Source: CAYPXJ01 sp964414595
GTDB lineage: Bacteria; Pseudomonadota; Alphaproteobacteria; Rickettsiales; CAIJLX01
Direction of reading: 5' to 3'
NCBI GenBank assembly: GCA_964414595.1
Contig: CAYPXJ010000020.1
Coordinates: forward strand, 1-28,101
Length of the DNA: 28,101 nucleotides
This document shows, piece by piece, positions 1 to 7,821 of this stretch; the first letter of the stretch is position 1, and each line of letters starts with the position of its first letter. A program made the position numbers and the translations under genes. The notes under the pieces were generated by a model. The model was not told where the DNA came from. It did not search any database and worked only from the letters and a program-made list of their open reading frames with translations.

Positions 1-741
1 GTGTTACTCGCCACCCCATTAATGGCAGCCAATGGCGAAGTGTTTGCTATCGCACAAGGCCCCATCTCCATCGGCGGTTTTCAAGCTGTCGGTGATGCGC
101 AAACTCTCAGCAAAGGCGTTCCAACTACAGGGTTCATTTCCAACGGCGCCATCGTTGAGCGCGAAATCGATTTTGCCCTGAATGCCCTCGATAGCGTGAA
201 GCTTTCATTGCATAATCCAGATTTCACGACCGCAAAAAATATCGTTGCCGCTGTGGATGTATTAGCGGGCACTACCGTTGGAAATGTGGTGGATCCCGGC
301 ACCGTAGAAATCAAAGTACCTGGCCAATTTAAAAATAAAGTTGCTGATTTTCTGCAGCAAATTGAAATGGCGGAAGTCGAAACCGATCAGCCCGCACGCG
401 TGATTGTGGATGAAGCATCGGGCACCATTGTTATGGGTGAAGATGTGCGTATTGATACTGTAGCAGTTGCACAGGGCAACCTAACTGTGCGCGTGGTGGA
501 AAGCCCGCTTGCCGCTGTCCCTGGGCCTTTTACACCGGCGGAAATTGCGGTGCTTAACCGCACACAAATCGAAGCAAATGAAGATAAAGATCGTAAACTT
601 GCCGTCGTTGAAAAGGGCGCGTCACTTAAAGATGTGGTGGATGGGCTTAACGCGCTGGGTGTGGGCCCACGCGATCTCATTACGATTTTACAAACCATTA
701 AAGCAGCGGGTGCGCTGCAAGCGGAGATCGCCACGAGATAA
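1..741 (+). CDS. flgI: Flagellar P-ring protein FlgI, 5'-truncated by window edge
   Basis: This is the C-terminal two thirds of FlgI, the protein that polymerises in the periplasm around the flagellar rod to form the P ring in the peptidoglycan layer. Visible family signatures are GFISNGAIVERE near residues 46-57, the VEIKVPGQF stretch and the ARVIVDEASGTIVMGEDVRI / VAVAQGNLTV region typical of the FlgI C-terminal half. About 246 residues are present against roughly 365-370 for the family, so about 120 N-terminal residues, including the signal peptide, lie left of the window. The GTG at position 1 is an internal codon, not the start. The stop is three bases before the next flagellar gene, so the two are probably co-transcribed. 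Confidence 0.95.
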   Translation: MLLATPLMAANGEVFAIAQGPISIGGFQAVGDAQTLSKGVPTTGFISNGAIVEREIDFALNALDSVKLSLHNPDFTTAKNIVAAVDVLAGTTVGNVVDPGTVEIKVPGQFKNKVADFLQQIEMAEVETDQPARVIVDEASGTIVMGEDVRIDTVAVAQGNLTVRVVESPLAAVPGPFTPAEIAVLNRTQIEANEDKDRKLAVVEKGASLKDVVDGLNALGVGPRDLITILQTIKAAGALQAEIATR

Positions 742-744
742 TTT

Positions 745-1170
745 ATGCAAGCATCCCTTTTGCAAAATACTCCTGTTTCAGTTGATTACGCGGTGCGCGA
801 TGCGTCATCCAGTCGTCAACTCAGTAAAACGGCAACGCTTCAGCCGAATCTTTACAACGTGACGGACGAAGAGAAGGCCGCGCGTATTGATAAAGTGGCG
901 AAAGATTTTGAAGGCGTGTTTCTGAATTACTATCTTAAACAATATTTTAAAGATGTCGGCAAAAGTGACCCGCTTTTTGGTGAAAGCAATGCCATGAGCA
1001 TCTGGCGGGATATGTTGCTGGATGAATACGCTAAAAAAATTACGCAGAATGGCGGGCTTGGTATTGCCGATAAAGTGAAAATGCAAATTCAGCGTTACGA
1101 AGATGCACAGAAACTTCACCCGGCCAATCGTAATACGGTGATCGAATTGAAGGAGAAGCCTAATGGATAA
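745..1170 (+). CDS. flgJ: Rod-binding protein FlgJ (N-terminal domain only, no muramidase)
   Basis: The 141-residue protein carries the FlgJ rod-binding domain: an AKDFEGVFLNYYLKQ helix near residues 52-66, then a GESNAMSIWRDMLLDEYAK segment and the NGGLGIADKV motif near 110-119. FlgJ caps the growing rod in the periplasm. Gammaproteobacterial FlgJ has about 310 residues because a C-terminal muramidase is fused; here it is absent, as is known for alphaproteobacterial single-domain FlgJ, so a separate peptidoglycan hydrolase must open the wall for the rod. The ATG follows the flgI stop by three bases, and the end overlaps the next gene by 8 nt, which suggests translational coupling within the operon. 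Confidence 0.85.
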   Translation: MQASLLQNTPVSVDYAVRDASSSRQLSKTATLQPNLYNVTDEEKAARIDKVAKDFEGVFLNYYLKQYFKDVGKSDPLFGESNAMSIWRDMLLDEYAKKITQNGGLGIADKVKMQIQRYEDAQKLHPANRNTVIELKEKPNG

Positions 1171-1669
1171 CGTTACGGTGAATCCGACATTGCTTGAAAA
1201 AGAAAAAACGGTGAGTCGCCCCGCTGGCCAATTACCTTTCCATTTCACCGATATTATCCGTGCAAGCATTAAACTTGCGGTGTTGTTGCGTCATGAAACC
1301 GCCCTGGTTCGCGCATCGAAAATTCGCGATACCCAACCACTGCAAGACGATAAGCAGAAACTCACACGCCTGCTTGAGTTACAGAAAGAACATCTAAAAA
1401 ACAATCCGCAGTTGCTGCGCCAGCTTTCCCCGGAGTTACGTCAGCAACTGCGTGACGCTGAAAAAGAGCTTACAGACGCATTGCGCGAAAATCATACGGA
1501 ATTGCTGGTGGCTCGTACCATCAATCAGCGCGTGGTGGATGCGGTGATGCGCGCGGTGGACGAAGCTGCTGGCAAAGTTGAAGGCTATAACCGTTATGGA
1601 ACGAGCGGGATCAAAATTCTCTCTTATCAAACCAACACGCCTGCAGTGGCGTTTAACCAGAGTGTGTGA
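1163..1669 (+). CDS. FlgN-like flagellar export chaperone (putative)
   Basis: A 168-residue, charged, predicted almost all-helical protein between flgJ and flgK. FlgN chaperones bind the hook-filament junction proteins FlgK and FlgL in the cytoplasm and deliver them to the flagellar export gate. What supports the call is size, the heptad-like helical stretch with many Leu, Glu, Gln and Lys (residues about 30-130), the pattern LLRHETALVRASKIRD followed by a lysine-rich helix, and its position immediately upstream of flgK and flgL. The sequence is divergent, so the name rests mainly on context. The ATG sits 8 nt inside flgJ with an AGGAG at 1151-1155; the stop is six bases before flgK. It could instead be another small flagellar accessory protein. 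Confidence 0.6.
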   Translation: MDNVTVNPTLLEKEKTVSRPAGQLPFHFTDIIRASIKLAVLLRHETALVRASKIRDTQPLQDDKQKLTRLLELQKEHLKNNPQLLRQLSPELRQQLRDAEKELTDALRENHTELLVARTINQRVVDAVMRAVDEAAGKVEGYNRYGTSGIKILSYQTNTPAVAFNQSV

Positions 1670-1675
1670 GGAACT

Positions 1676-4042
1676 ATGTCTCTTACTTCAGCACTTAATT
1701 CTTCACTCAGCGGTTTAAACGTTCAACAACAAGGGCTTTCGGTTGTTTCGCAAAACATCGCGAACGCAAACTCTACTAACTATTCGCGTCAACAGCTGGA
1801 ATCCCAGGCCCGTGTAACGGGTGGTATGGGTACCGGCGCGGTTACAGAATTAAAACGCGCCGTAGACGGCTTCCTTACAAAAACAGCGCGCAATCAAACT
1901 TTCGACGTAGGCATGATGGATGTTATGCGCGAATATTATGATCGCGCGCAAGTATTTCTTGCCGATCCTACCGGCGAATCTTCGCTTGCCACATCCTTTG
2001 ATAACTTCTTTACGGCACTCAACAATCTCTCCAACAGCCCTGAGCTTCCGTTTTTCCGTCAACAAGCTATCTCATCTGCCGAGAATCTTACCAACACTAT
2101 TTCTGGTCTCGTTTCTGAAATTCAAAAATTGCGATTAGAAGTTGATCGCGACATTGATACTACCGTTGAAAATATCAACAAAGAACTAAGTTTACTTCAT
2201 ACAATTAACCAAGGTCTTGTAAACGCAAGTGTTGCAAATCAATCTTACAATAAATTGTTTGATGAACGCGATGCGGCGCTGGAGCGTCTTGGAAAATATA
2301 TGGATTATGGCGCCACGTTTGGAGCGGATGGTCGCGTTACGATCTTTACTAAAACCAGCGACTTATTAAACGATAGCGCCCTTTATAAATTAAAATATAC
2401 GCCTGCGGGAACTGTTAGTGTTTTTACAGACGATAAAACGCTGGCTGCTATTTCCGTTGTGCAGCTCAACCAACAAGGCGGCGAAATTGCAAGCACGGAA
2501 CAAGTTTTATTTGCCGCAGGTAAATCGGGCTCCGTTACTGATTCGCCAGATATTAAAAGCGGCAGACTGAAAGGCCTTCTTGAGCTGCGTGACAAAGAGC
2601 TTCCGAAAACTCTCGAGCAGCTTGACGAAATTTCGAGCAATCTTATTGAGAGCTTTAATGAAGTGCATAATGATGGTGTTGGCTTTCCTCCGCCGGAAGA
2701 ATTGCTTGGTACGACCCGCGTTAAATTAAACGATGAAGCAAGTTTTAGCGGCACGGTTATGATTGCCGTGTTGGATGAGAATGGCGAACCAGTTCCAAGT
2801 CCCTATAGCAATCAACCAGGTCAGCTTTACAGACCTCTTACCATAGACTTCTCTACTATTTTTGGTGATGACGGTGTTGGTCGCCCGCAAATTAAAGATA
2901 TCCTGAAGACAATTAATGAATATTTTGGCTCCCCCCAGCCTATTGCACGCCTTGGGGGCGTCGAATTTGGTATGACTATAACTTCGAATACAACCGGGCC
3001 TACAGTCGATTTTGATTTAACCGGAGTCAGTCATTTGGCTGAAGATATAACGAATTTTAGTATTATCTCTGTTAACGGCACCCCTATTAATCTACCTGCA
3101 ACGCTTCTGTCGGGCGAAGCTGGGCGTGGGCTTAATTTTACGGGTCAGCCCATTGGCACACAAACGCTCGAGGTTGCTTATACCGATCCCACAACAGGTT
3201 ATATGTATCAGGAAACATTTAGCTTCAATGTGGGCGCTGGAACGAATACACGTAACGTGCCTATTCCTGCATCTGGCGTCGCTGGTCCACCGGTAGGTTT
3301 AATTGGTGGTGAAGTTATTTATCCCTCAAACAATAATGAATTCATGCGCGCCTATTTAGTGGATGCGAATGGAATTGAAATCACTGACCCAAATGCTCCC
3401 GGTTATATCAAACTCGAAACACTCTATGGGAACTATACGATTGCTATAGATGAACTGAATAGCTCCCATTTAGGTGATCAGGATTCTGCTGCCACTGCAA
3501 CTGGACGAGGATTCTCCCATTTCCTTGGGCTAAATAATTTCTTTGAAGAACCTACAAGCGATGTTCTAGGTGCCACGGCGCTCAATATTTCTGTAGAAGA
3601 ACGCTTACTTGATAATCCCGGATTGATTGCAGTTGGCGCATTAAAACGCTCGCCTCAACCGGCAGATCCGGACGATCTTCCGCTTTACACTTACCAGGTT
3701 GGCATTTCCAGTAATGAGACTGCCGAACGTCTCAATACCTTTCAGAATACCTTGGTTCGTTTTGGTGCAGCGGGTTCGCTGCCCGCATTTTCCACCAGTT
3801 TTGTGGGCTACGTGTCCGAAATACTTTCTTTTGCCGGCGCTAAATTCAACGAATTTGATGCAAAATATAATGAGGAAAAAATTCTCTACGATGGTTTTTC
3901 AGAAAAGCTCAAAAATATTAGCGGCGTAAACGTAGATGAGGAGCTTGCTACAACTATTATTTACCAAAACGCTTACGCCGCTTCTGCTCGTATTGTTACG
4001 ATCGTTTCTGAATTATTCGATGTGCTCGTGGAACTTAAATAG
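1676..4042 (+). CDS. flgK: Flagellar hook-associated protein 1 FlgK, unusually long
   Basis: FlgK is the first hook-filament junction protein, secreted by the flagellar export system. The N terminus has the classic D0/D1 signature: GLNVQQQGLSVVSQNIANAN around residues 14-33 followed by NYSRQ. The C terminus has FLGLNNFF near 615-622 and the closing NVDEEL...YQNAYAASARIV helix that pairs with the N terminus. At 788 residues it is well above the common range of about 480-650. The extra length falls between about residues 345 and 600, rich in Gly, Thr, Pro and Asn, consistent with an enlarged surface-exposed D2/D3-like region. A GAGG just before the ATG serves as the ribosome binding site and overlaps the stop of the preceding gene. 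flgL follows after 11 bp. Confidence 0.93.
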   Translation: MSLTSALNSSLSGLNVQQQGLSVVSQNIANANSTNYSRQQLESQARVTGGMGTGAVTELKRAVDGFLTKTARNQTFDVGMMDVMREYYDRAQVFLADPTGESSLATSFDNFFTALNNLSNSPELPFFRQQAISSAENLTNTISGLVSEIQKLRLEVDRDIDTTVENINKELSLLHTINQGLVNASVANQSYNKLFDERDAALERLGKYMDYGATFGADGRVTIFTKTSDLLNDSALYKLKYTPAGTVSVFTDDKTLAAISVVQLNQQGGEIASTEQVLFAAGKSGSVTDSPDIKSGRLKGLLELRDKELPKTLEQLDEISSNLIESFNEVHNDGVGFPPPEELLGTTRVKLNDEASFSGTVMIAVLDENGEPVPSPYSNQPGQLYRPLTIDFSTIFGDDGVGRPQIKDILKTINEYFGSPQPIARLGGVEFGMTITSNTTGPTVDFDLTGVSHLAEDITNFSIISVNGTPINLPATLLSGEAGRGLNFTGQPIGTQTLEVAYTDPTTGYMYQETFSFNVGAGTNTRNVPIPASGVAGPPVGLIGGEVIYPSNNNEFMRAYLVDANGIEITDPNAPGYIKLETLYGNYTIAIDELNSSHLGDQDSAATATGRGFSHFLGLNNFFEEPTSDVLGATALNISVEERLLDNPGLIAVGALKRSPQPADPDDLPLYTYQVGISSNETAERLNTFQNTLVRFGAAGSLPAFSTSFVGYVSEILSFAGAKFNEFDAKYNEEKILYDGFSEKLKNISGVNVDEELATTIIYQNAYAASARIVTIVSELFDVLVELK

Positions 4043-4053
4043 GGGAAATATCT

Positions 4054-4971
4054 ATGGTTGATCGTGTACCTACATTACTGACGTTTAATACCACCCTGAA
4101 CAATATGCGCAAGAATATGACCAATCTTGCCGAAGTTCAGAATCAAATTTCCAGTGGCGTAAAAGTGGATACTTTCGCTGAATTAAGTGCTGACGGTAAC
4201 GTACGCCGTGTACTAAGCGTAGATTCACAAATTTCTAAAGCCAATTCCTACATTTTTAATAATGAAACCGTTTTACTCCGCCTCAATACGACGGATAAAA
4301 CTCTTTCACGCGCAGAAGATTTGGTGGAAGAGATGCTTAAGGTTTTAGTAATTGAGCGCTCAGCCAACCAGGATCTTAATCCTTTGGGACCCCTCGCGAG
4401 GAATAGTCTCGACTCACTGGAAACACTTCTAAATACAGAAATTGGTGGACGCTTTATTTATTCGGGCACTCGAACCGATAAAAAAGCAGTTGGTGACCTC
4501 AATAATTCCAATATTATCGATAGCGCTCCCAGCTCAAATTATTATGAAGGGGATGCTGGCAACTCCTCTGTAAAAATTAATGACGAACTCTCTTTAACCT
4601 ATAACGTTCGTGCCGATGATCCTGCGTTCCAAAAAATGATTGCCGCCCTGCATTTTGCCATCAATTCCGAAGATCAAACCAATGTCAGCGGCCAGAACAC
4701 AAACCTAACTACTGCGATTAACCTCATGAATGAGGTTAAGAACGAGCTCGCCGCCATTCGCAATAAGGTGAACACAGATATTGTCACCATTAAAGACGTA
4801 AATACGCAGCACGAACGTTTCAAAACCTATTTTAATCAGGTTTTGAGCGATACGGTTGGTACCGATGTGGCAGAGGCTTCCATAAAAGTCTCACTCGATC
4901 AAACAATTCTGCAAGCTTCTTTCCAAGCTTTTTCACGGATAAGCAGTTTGAAACTTTCCGATTATCTGTAA
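4054..4971 (+). CDS. flgL: Flagellar hook-associated protein 3 FlgL
   Basis: FlgL is the second hook-filament junction protein, located between FlgK and the flagellin filament. The 305-residue product has the flagellin-like N-terminal helix (VPTLLTFNTTLNNMRKNMTN, then LAEVQNQISSGVKV, residues about 5-38), the typical IGGRFIYSGTRTDKKAV segment at about 130-146, and a C-terminal helical region ending SFQAFSRISSLKLSDYL. Length is normal for the family. An AGGGGAA ribosome binding site precedes the ATG. A 65-bp gap separates it from fliW; I see no clear hairpin there. No flagellin gene is in this window. Confidence 0.92.
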   Translation: MVDRVPTLLTFNTTLNNMRKNMTNLAEVQNQISSGVKVDTFAELSADGNVRRVLSVDSQISKANSYIFNNETVLLRLNTTDKTLSRAEDLVEEMLKVLVIERSANQDLNPLGPLARNSLDSLETLLNTEIGGRFIYSGTRTDKKAVGDLNNSNIIDSAPSSNYYEGDAGNSSVKINDELSLTYNVRADDPAFQKMIAALHFAINSEDQTNVSGQNTNLTTAINLMNEVKNELAAIRNKVNTDIVTIKDVNTQHERFKTYFNQVLSDTVGTDVAEASIKVSLDQTILQASFQAFSRISSLKLSDYL

Positions 4972-5036
4972 CGAGAAAATTCGATGCAATTTATTTCAAA
5001 ACTCAGTAATTGTCGTAACTTTTAGGAGGTGTTACT

Positions 5037-5585
5037 ATGTTTTCACGAACCGCTGCTCAACCACGTATGGGGAACTCCCAGTATGCTTTTAAAGGTGCAA
5101 TGCCCTCTATGGTAAAAGATCCACTGGCCGCTGCGCGCGAAACACAAAATTCGAGCATTATTAGCATCGAAAGTCGTTTCGGTCCGATCTCGGTGAATCT
5201 GCAGAATGCGCTGTTTTTTCCAAATGGTTTGCTAGGCCTCGATCAATATAAAGATTTTGCGCTTGTTGAAATGCCTAACCCCAAATTTCAGCAATTCAAA
5301 TTATTGCAATCGTTGAACGACAAGGATCTTTCCTTTGTCGTGTTGCCGGTAGATCCGGATAGCGGTCTTATTGCCAGCGATGACCTGGACGAATGTTGTA
5401 AGGCAACCGGTGTGCGTAAAGAATATATGGTGGTGCTGCTCATTACCACCGTACACCGCAAGCCTGGAGAGGTTAAACTGACTGTCAATATGCGCGCGCC
5501 TTTGGTTGTTGATTCGGAAGGCAAAGCGGGCATTCAGTACGTTTTTCCAAACAATAAATACCAGATCACTTACGCGCTTAATTAG
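5037..5585 (+). CDS. fliW: Flagellar assembly factor FliW
   Basis: FliW binds free flagellin and, in Bacillus and Campylobacter, also antagonises the RNA-binding regulator CsrA, coupling flagellin translation to export. Recognisable features are ISIESRFGPISVN, then FFPNGLLGLDQYKDFALVEM (about residues 41-85), the LPVDPDSGL segment and the C-terminal VNMRAPLVVDSEGKAGIQYV block. It has 182 residues, with about 40 extra at the N terminus before the FliW core; the family is usually about 130-160. The start is fixed by a near-perfect AGGAGGT at 5024-5030, six bases before the ATG. The stop codon overlaps the GTG start of the next gene by one base. No csrA lies in the window, although csrA often neighbours fliW elsewhere. 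Confidence 0.9.
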   Translation: MFSRTAAQPRMGNSQYAFKGAMPSMVKDPLAAARETQNSSIISIESRFGPISVNLQNALFFPNGLLGLDQYKDFALVEMPNPKFQQFKLLQSLNDKDLSFVVLPVDPDSGLIASDDLDECCKATGVRKEYMVVLLITTVHRKPGEVKLTVNMRAPLVVDSEGKAGIQYVFPNNKYQITYALN

Positions 5586-6721
5586 TGGCCCAATCAGTTG
5601 ACGCGTTTCGGTATATCGCACGCTTCGAATGCGTTGGCGCGAAGTGCGAAGATACGTGCTGCCGCGGGTGGGGTATGCAGTTGGATAGCCCTCACCAAGA
5701 GCTTTATGCAGCGCAAGCTCCGGAACTTTTGAATGCGGTGACCTCGGGCGAGGCTGAGCTGGTTATGCGCCGCGACCCTCATACAGATTATTGCGTAAAG
5801 TTTGAAAATGGCCTTTGCGGCATTCAGCAAAAATATGGCACCCGTTTTTTAGGGGATGCCTGTCATTTTTATCCGCGCATTACGCGCAGGTTCGACCAAA
5901 AATTTACGATGTCAGGCGCTCTTTCTTGTCCTGAAACGGTGCGTTTCATTTTGGAAGATGAAAATCCTTTTGCTATTGAAACGCTTACACTTGAGCGCCT
6001 GCCTTACAACTTAAAAAATTATGCTGATGAATCGCCGGACGCAGAGTCGATGGTGGCAGTAAATCGCGCGTTAATCACGATGGTAGAACATTCCCCCAGC
6101 GCGGAGCGGGCCATGTCACGGCTCATGAATATTGCCCTTTCCATGAAATTCAGTGATAGCAAAAATTGGCCGGCAACAATCACCATGATGATTAAATTTG
6201 CGGATGGAAAGCTGCCCAAGCCAGCACCCCATCCAGCGGATATGCTTCGGTTAGTGCAGGTATTAGGGGCGCTTATAAATGCGAGCAAAAAAACATCGCG
6301 TCCGCGTTTGGAAGAAACCTATCAAGCGATGCTGCAAGCGTTGGGTATGGAGCTCGGGCCTAATAATTCTATTCTGGTCAAAAGCCCAAACGTGATGTTG
6401 CCTGACCCTGTTTCACCGCTGCCTGACCTCTATATGAAACGATGGCTACAAGCGCAAATAGCATTGAGTGGGTTTCCTTATAGCGGCCTGGGCGATGACG
6501 TCGTAAGCCGCGCGGTGATTATCGGTGTGCGCTTTGCGACAGTAAAACTGGCTTTACGCTGCGCCAGCAAAAAACCTGATTTGCCAACCACGATTCGGGT
6601 TATGCAAAGTTTATCGCGCTTTCTTGACCACCTAGCTGATCCCACACTTTCCCTACTTGCCTACGAAGAAGCAGGCTGGACGCATGAAAACCGCATGCGC
6701 GCTTTAATAGGCGATGCTTAA
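5585..6721 (+). CDS. fliB: Flagellin lysine-N-methylase FliB-like protein
   Basis: FliB-type enzymes methylate surface lysines of flagellin. The 378-residue product has the family's conserved cysteine pattern: C16, C21, C25 and C26 (motif CEDTCCRGWGM), then C70, C78, C93 and C115 (DYCVKFENGLC, GDACHFYPRI, GALSCPE). Such clusters are thought to coordinate a metal centre. The rest is helical and poorly conserved, as usual for the family. The GTG start overlaps the fliW stop by one base (TAGTG), so translation is probably coupled. The gene converges on a 23-codon minus-strand gene, overlapping it by 4 nt. Methylation of flagellin here is inferred from the family and the flagellar operon context; the target gene itself is not visible. 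Confidence 0.85.
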   Translation: MAQSVDAFRYIARFECVGAKCEDTCCRGWGMQLDSPHQELYAAQAPELLNAVTSGEAELVMRRDPHTDYCVKFENGLCGIQQKYGTRFLGDACHFYPRITRRFDQKFTMSGALSCPETVRFILEDENPFAIETLTLERLPYNLKNYADESPDAESMVAVNRALITMVEHSPSAERAMSRLMNIALSMKFSDSKNWPATITMMIKFADGKLPKPAPHPADMLRLVQVLGALINASKKTSRPRLEETYQAMLQALGMELGPNNSILVKSPNVMLPDPVSPLPDLYMKRWLQAQIALSGFPYSGLGDDVVSRAVIIGVRFATVKLALRCASKKPDLPTTIRVMQSLSRFLDHLADPTLSLLAYEEAGWTHENRMRALIGDA

Positions 6722-6789
6722 AAGAAAATATTGTAAAGAATAATGAGCGGAATCGGGATACCGATTATCCATAAAAGTGCACTACGCAT
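6718..6789 (-). CDS. 23-residue hydrophobic membrane peptide
   Basis: A very short gene encoding MRSALLWIIGIPIPLIILYN followed by IFF. It is essentially a single membrane span with one basic residue at the N terminus and a central IPIP kink. A strong GGAGG at 6795-6799, five bases before the ATG, supports real translation. It lies 57 bp downstream of the holin gene on the same strand, so it may be the last gene of that operon, and its stop overlaps the fliB stop by 4 nt in the convergent direction. I recall similar LWLIGIPIP-type miniproteins as unnamed small proteins in Proteobacteria, but cannot verify this here. Function unknown; membrane location inferred from hydrophobicity. Confidence 0.65.
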   Translation of the reverse strand: MRSALLWIIGIPIPLIILYNIFF

Positions 6790-6794
6790 ACAAA

Positions 6795-6799
6795 CCTCC
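6795..6799 (-). promoter_or_regulatory. Ribosome binding site of the 23-residue peptide
   Basis: CCTCC on the plus strand reads GGAGG on the minus strand, five bases upstream of the ATG at 6787-6789. It is one of the best Shine-Dalgarno matches in the window and is the main reason for calling so short a gene. Confidence 0.6.
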
Positions 6800-6846
6800 A
6801 TTGCTTTGGAAGATTACCTACTTAGATATAAAGAACCCATTAGTTT

Positions 6847-7284
6847 TTATCGCCAAGGCAGCGCCGCTTCTTCTGCAATTTCATTCGCCCTCGCGACTTC
6901 TTTTTTTGTGATGCGAAGCTTTTTCTCCTGCATACGCCCACCAAAATAAAAGAGAAATACCGTGCCTACCAAATACCACATCAGCTCAGGCACAGCGGAA
7001 TAGGCGCGCATGATGCGCACAAAAAAATCCATATTTTGTATGGGCAAAACAAAAACCAGCCAACCAAGATATAAAGTAATTGCCGGGCGCGGCAATCGGT
7101 TGATGGCATCTATTAGGTTATGAAACCATCCTGCGTGCGAAGTTGCAAACTCAGCAGCGAACTGCGCCTGCGCCCCTGCACGGCTTTCTGCATCATAGGT
7201 TTCGCGCTTTTCAGCGTTTCCAAAAATCATGCCAAAGAGCGTATTCGCGCCTTGCAGAAGAGATGAAACAAGAGATGAATTCAT
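6847..7284 (-). CDS. Three-TM holin (Holin_3TM family)
   Basis: A 145-residue membrane protein matching the three-TM holin family found in alphaproteobacterial phages and genomes. The telling stretch is NRLPRPAITLYLGWLVFVLP (about 62-81), then a middle segment and the VPELMWYLVGTVFLFYFGGR region (98-117), followed by a charged cytoplasmic tail. Holins form membrane lesions that let an endolysin reach the peptidoglycan. An upstream in-frame start at 7320 would add 12 residues, but the ATG at 7282-7284 is preferred because it overlaps the endolysin stop by 4 nt (ATGA), the usual coupling arrangement. No tail, capsid or integrase genes are nearby, so it is either a remnant or a domesticated lysis gene. 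Confidence 0.85.
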   Translation of the reverse strand: MNSSLVSSLLQGANTLFGMIFGNAEKRETYDAESRAGAQAQFAAEFATSHAGWFHNLIDAINRLPRPAITLYLGWLVFVLPIQNMDFFVRIMRAYSAVPELMWYLVGTVFLFYFGGRMQEKKLRITKKEVARANEIAEEAALPWR

Positions 7285-7799
7285 ATCAGTCTCCGAAAGG
7301 CCTCGGCGCGAGCAATCCAACCATGAAGGAATATCTGCTGGCTCGCATCACGGTGTACGATGTTCTGTAAAAAACGGCGGCGCTGTTCTACCACAGCATC
7401 CATAAAATCATTTTCTGATGCTGCCTTTTTTGCTGCCCTGATGGTATGTACACCCAATTTGCCATCCACGCGTAAATTGTTGCCTTGCTGATTAAGGGCT
7501 TGCTGTAGCAATTTTATGGCTTGCACTGGTCCATGATGCGTCGCCATATCGAGCATTACAGGCCACAATGTTGGCGGCAATTTATCAAGCTGTGGTTTCT
7601 GATAATATTCCGTGCGTAGAATGGCTTTTGCTGTATTCCTATCCAAAGCCTTTATTTCCGCTTCCGTCACATGGCGGTCTAAATAGGAAGAAAGGGTACG
7701 TAGCGTGATGCCGTATTTTGTTGGCCCGCCTCTATCGGCCACATGATGAACATAACCACCTTCACGCGCGATGATATCCTCTAATATTTTTTCTAACAT
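7281..7799 (-). CDS. GH108-family endolysin (lysozyme-like, with C-terminal PG-binding domain)
   Basis: A 172-residue peptidoglycan hydrolase. The N-terminal GH108 domain (about 1-85) shows the signature REGGYVHHVADRGGPTKYGIT, in which Glu13 of EGGY is the expected catalytic acid. The second half (about 86-172: QALNQQGNNLRVDGKLGVHT, then RRRFLQNIV) matches the family's C-terminal peptidoglycan-binding domain with its DGKLG motif. No signal peptide or TM is visible, so export would depend on the downstream holin, to which it is coupled by a 4-nt overlap. The start is taken at the ATG 7797-7799; an in-frame TTG at 7817 would add six residues. Neither start has a strong ribosome binding site. 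It could supply the wall-cutting activity missing from the short FlgJ, but that is speculation. Confidence 0.88.
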   Translation of the reverse strand: MLEKILEDIIAREGGYVHHVADRGGPTKYGITLRTLSSYLDRHVTEAEIKALDRNTAKAILRTEYYQKPQLDKLPPTLWPVMLDMATHHGPVQAIKLLQQALNQQGNNLRVDGKLGVHTIRAAKKAASENDFMDAVVEQRRRFLQNIVHRDASQQIFLHGWIARAEAFRRLI

Positions 7800-7821
7800 G
7801 AGATGATTGTATGCCAAAAGT

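Noticed and set aside
805..1269. 154-codon minus-strand frame antisense to flgJ and the FlgN-like gene
   Set aside because: It overlaps two well-supported flagellar genes completely and shows no domain; it is a shadow of their codon bias.
6743..6949. Plus-strand open frame of 68 codons starting just after fliB
   Set aside because: It lies antisense to the 23-codon peptide and the holin gene, has no ribosome binding site and no protein-like composition.
7308..7318. Short match to the tRNA-Asp 3' end inside the endolysin gene, as an attachment site
   Set aside because: Only about eight bases match and they lie within conserved coding sequence; chance is sufficient.
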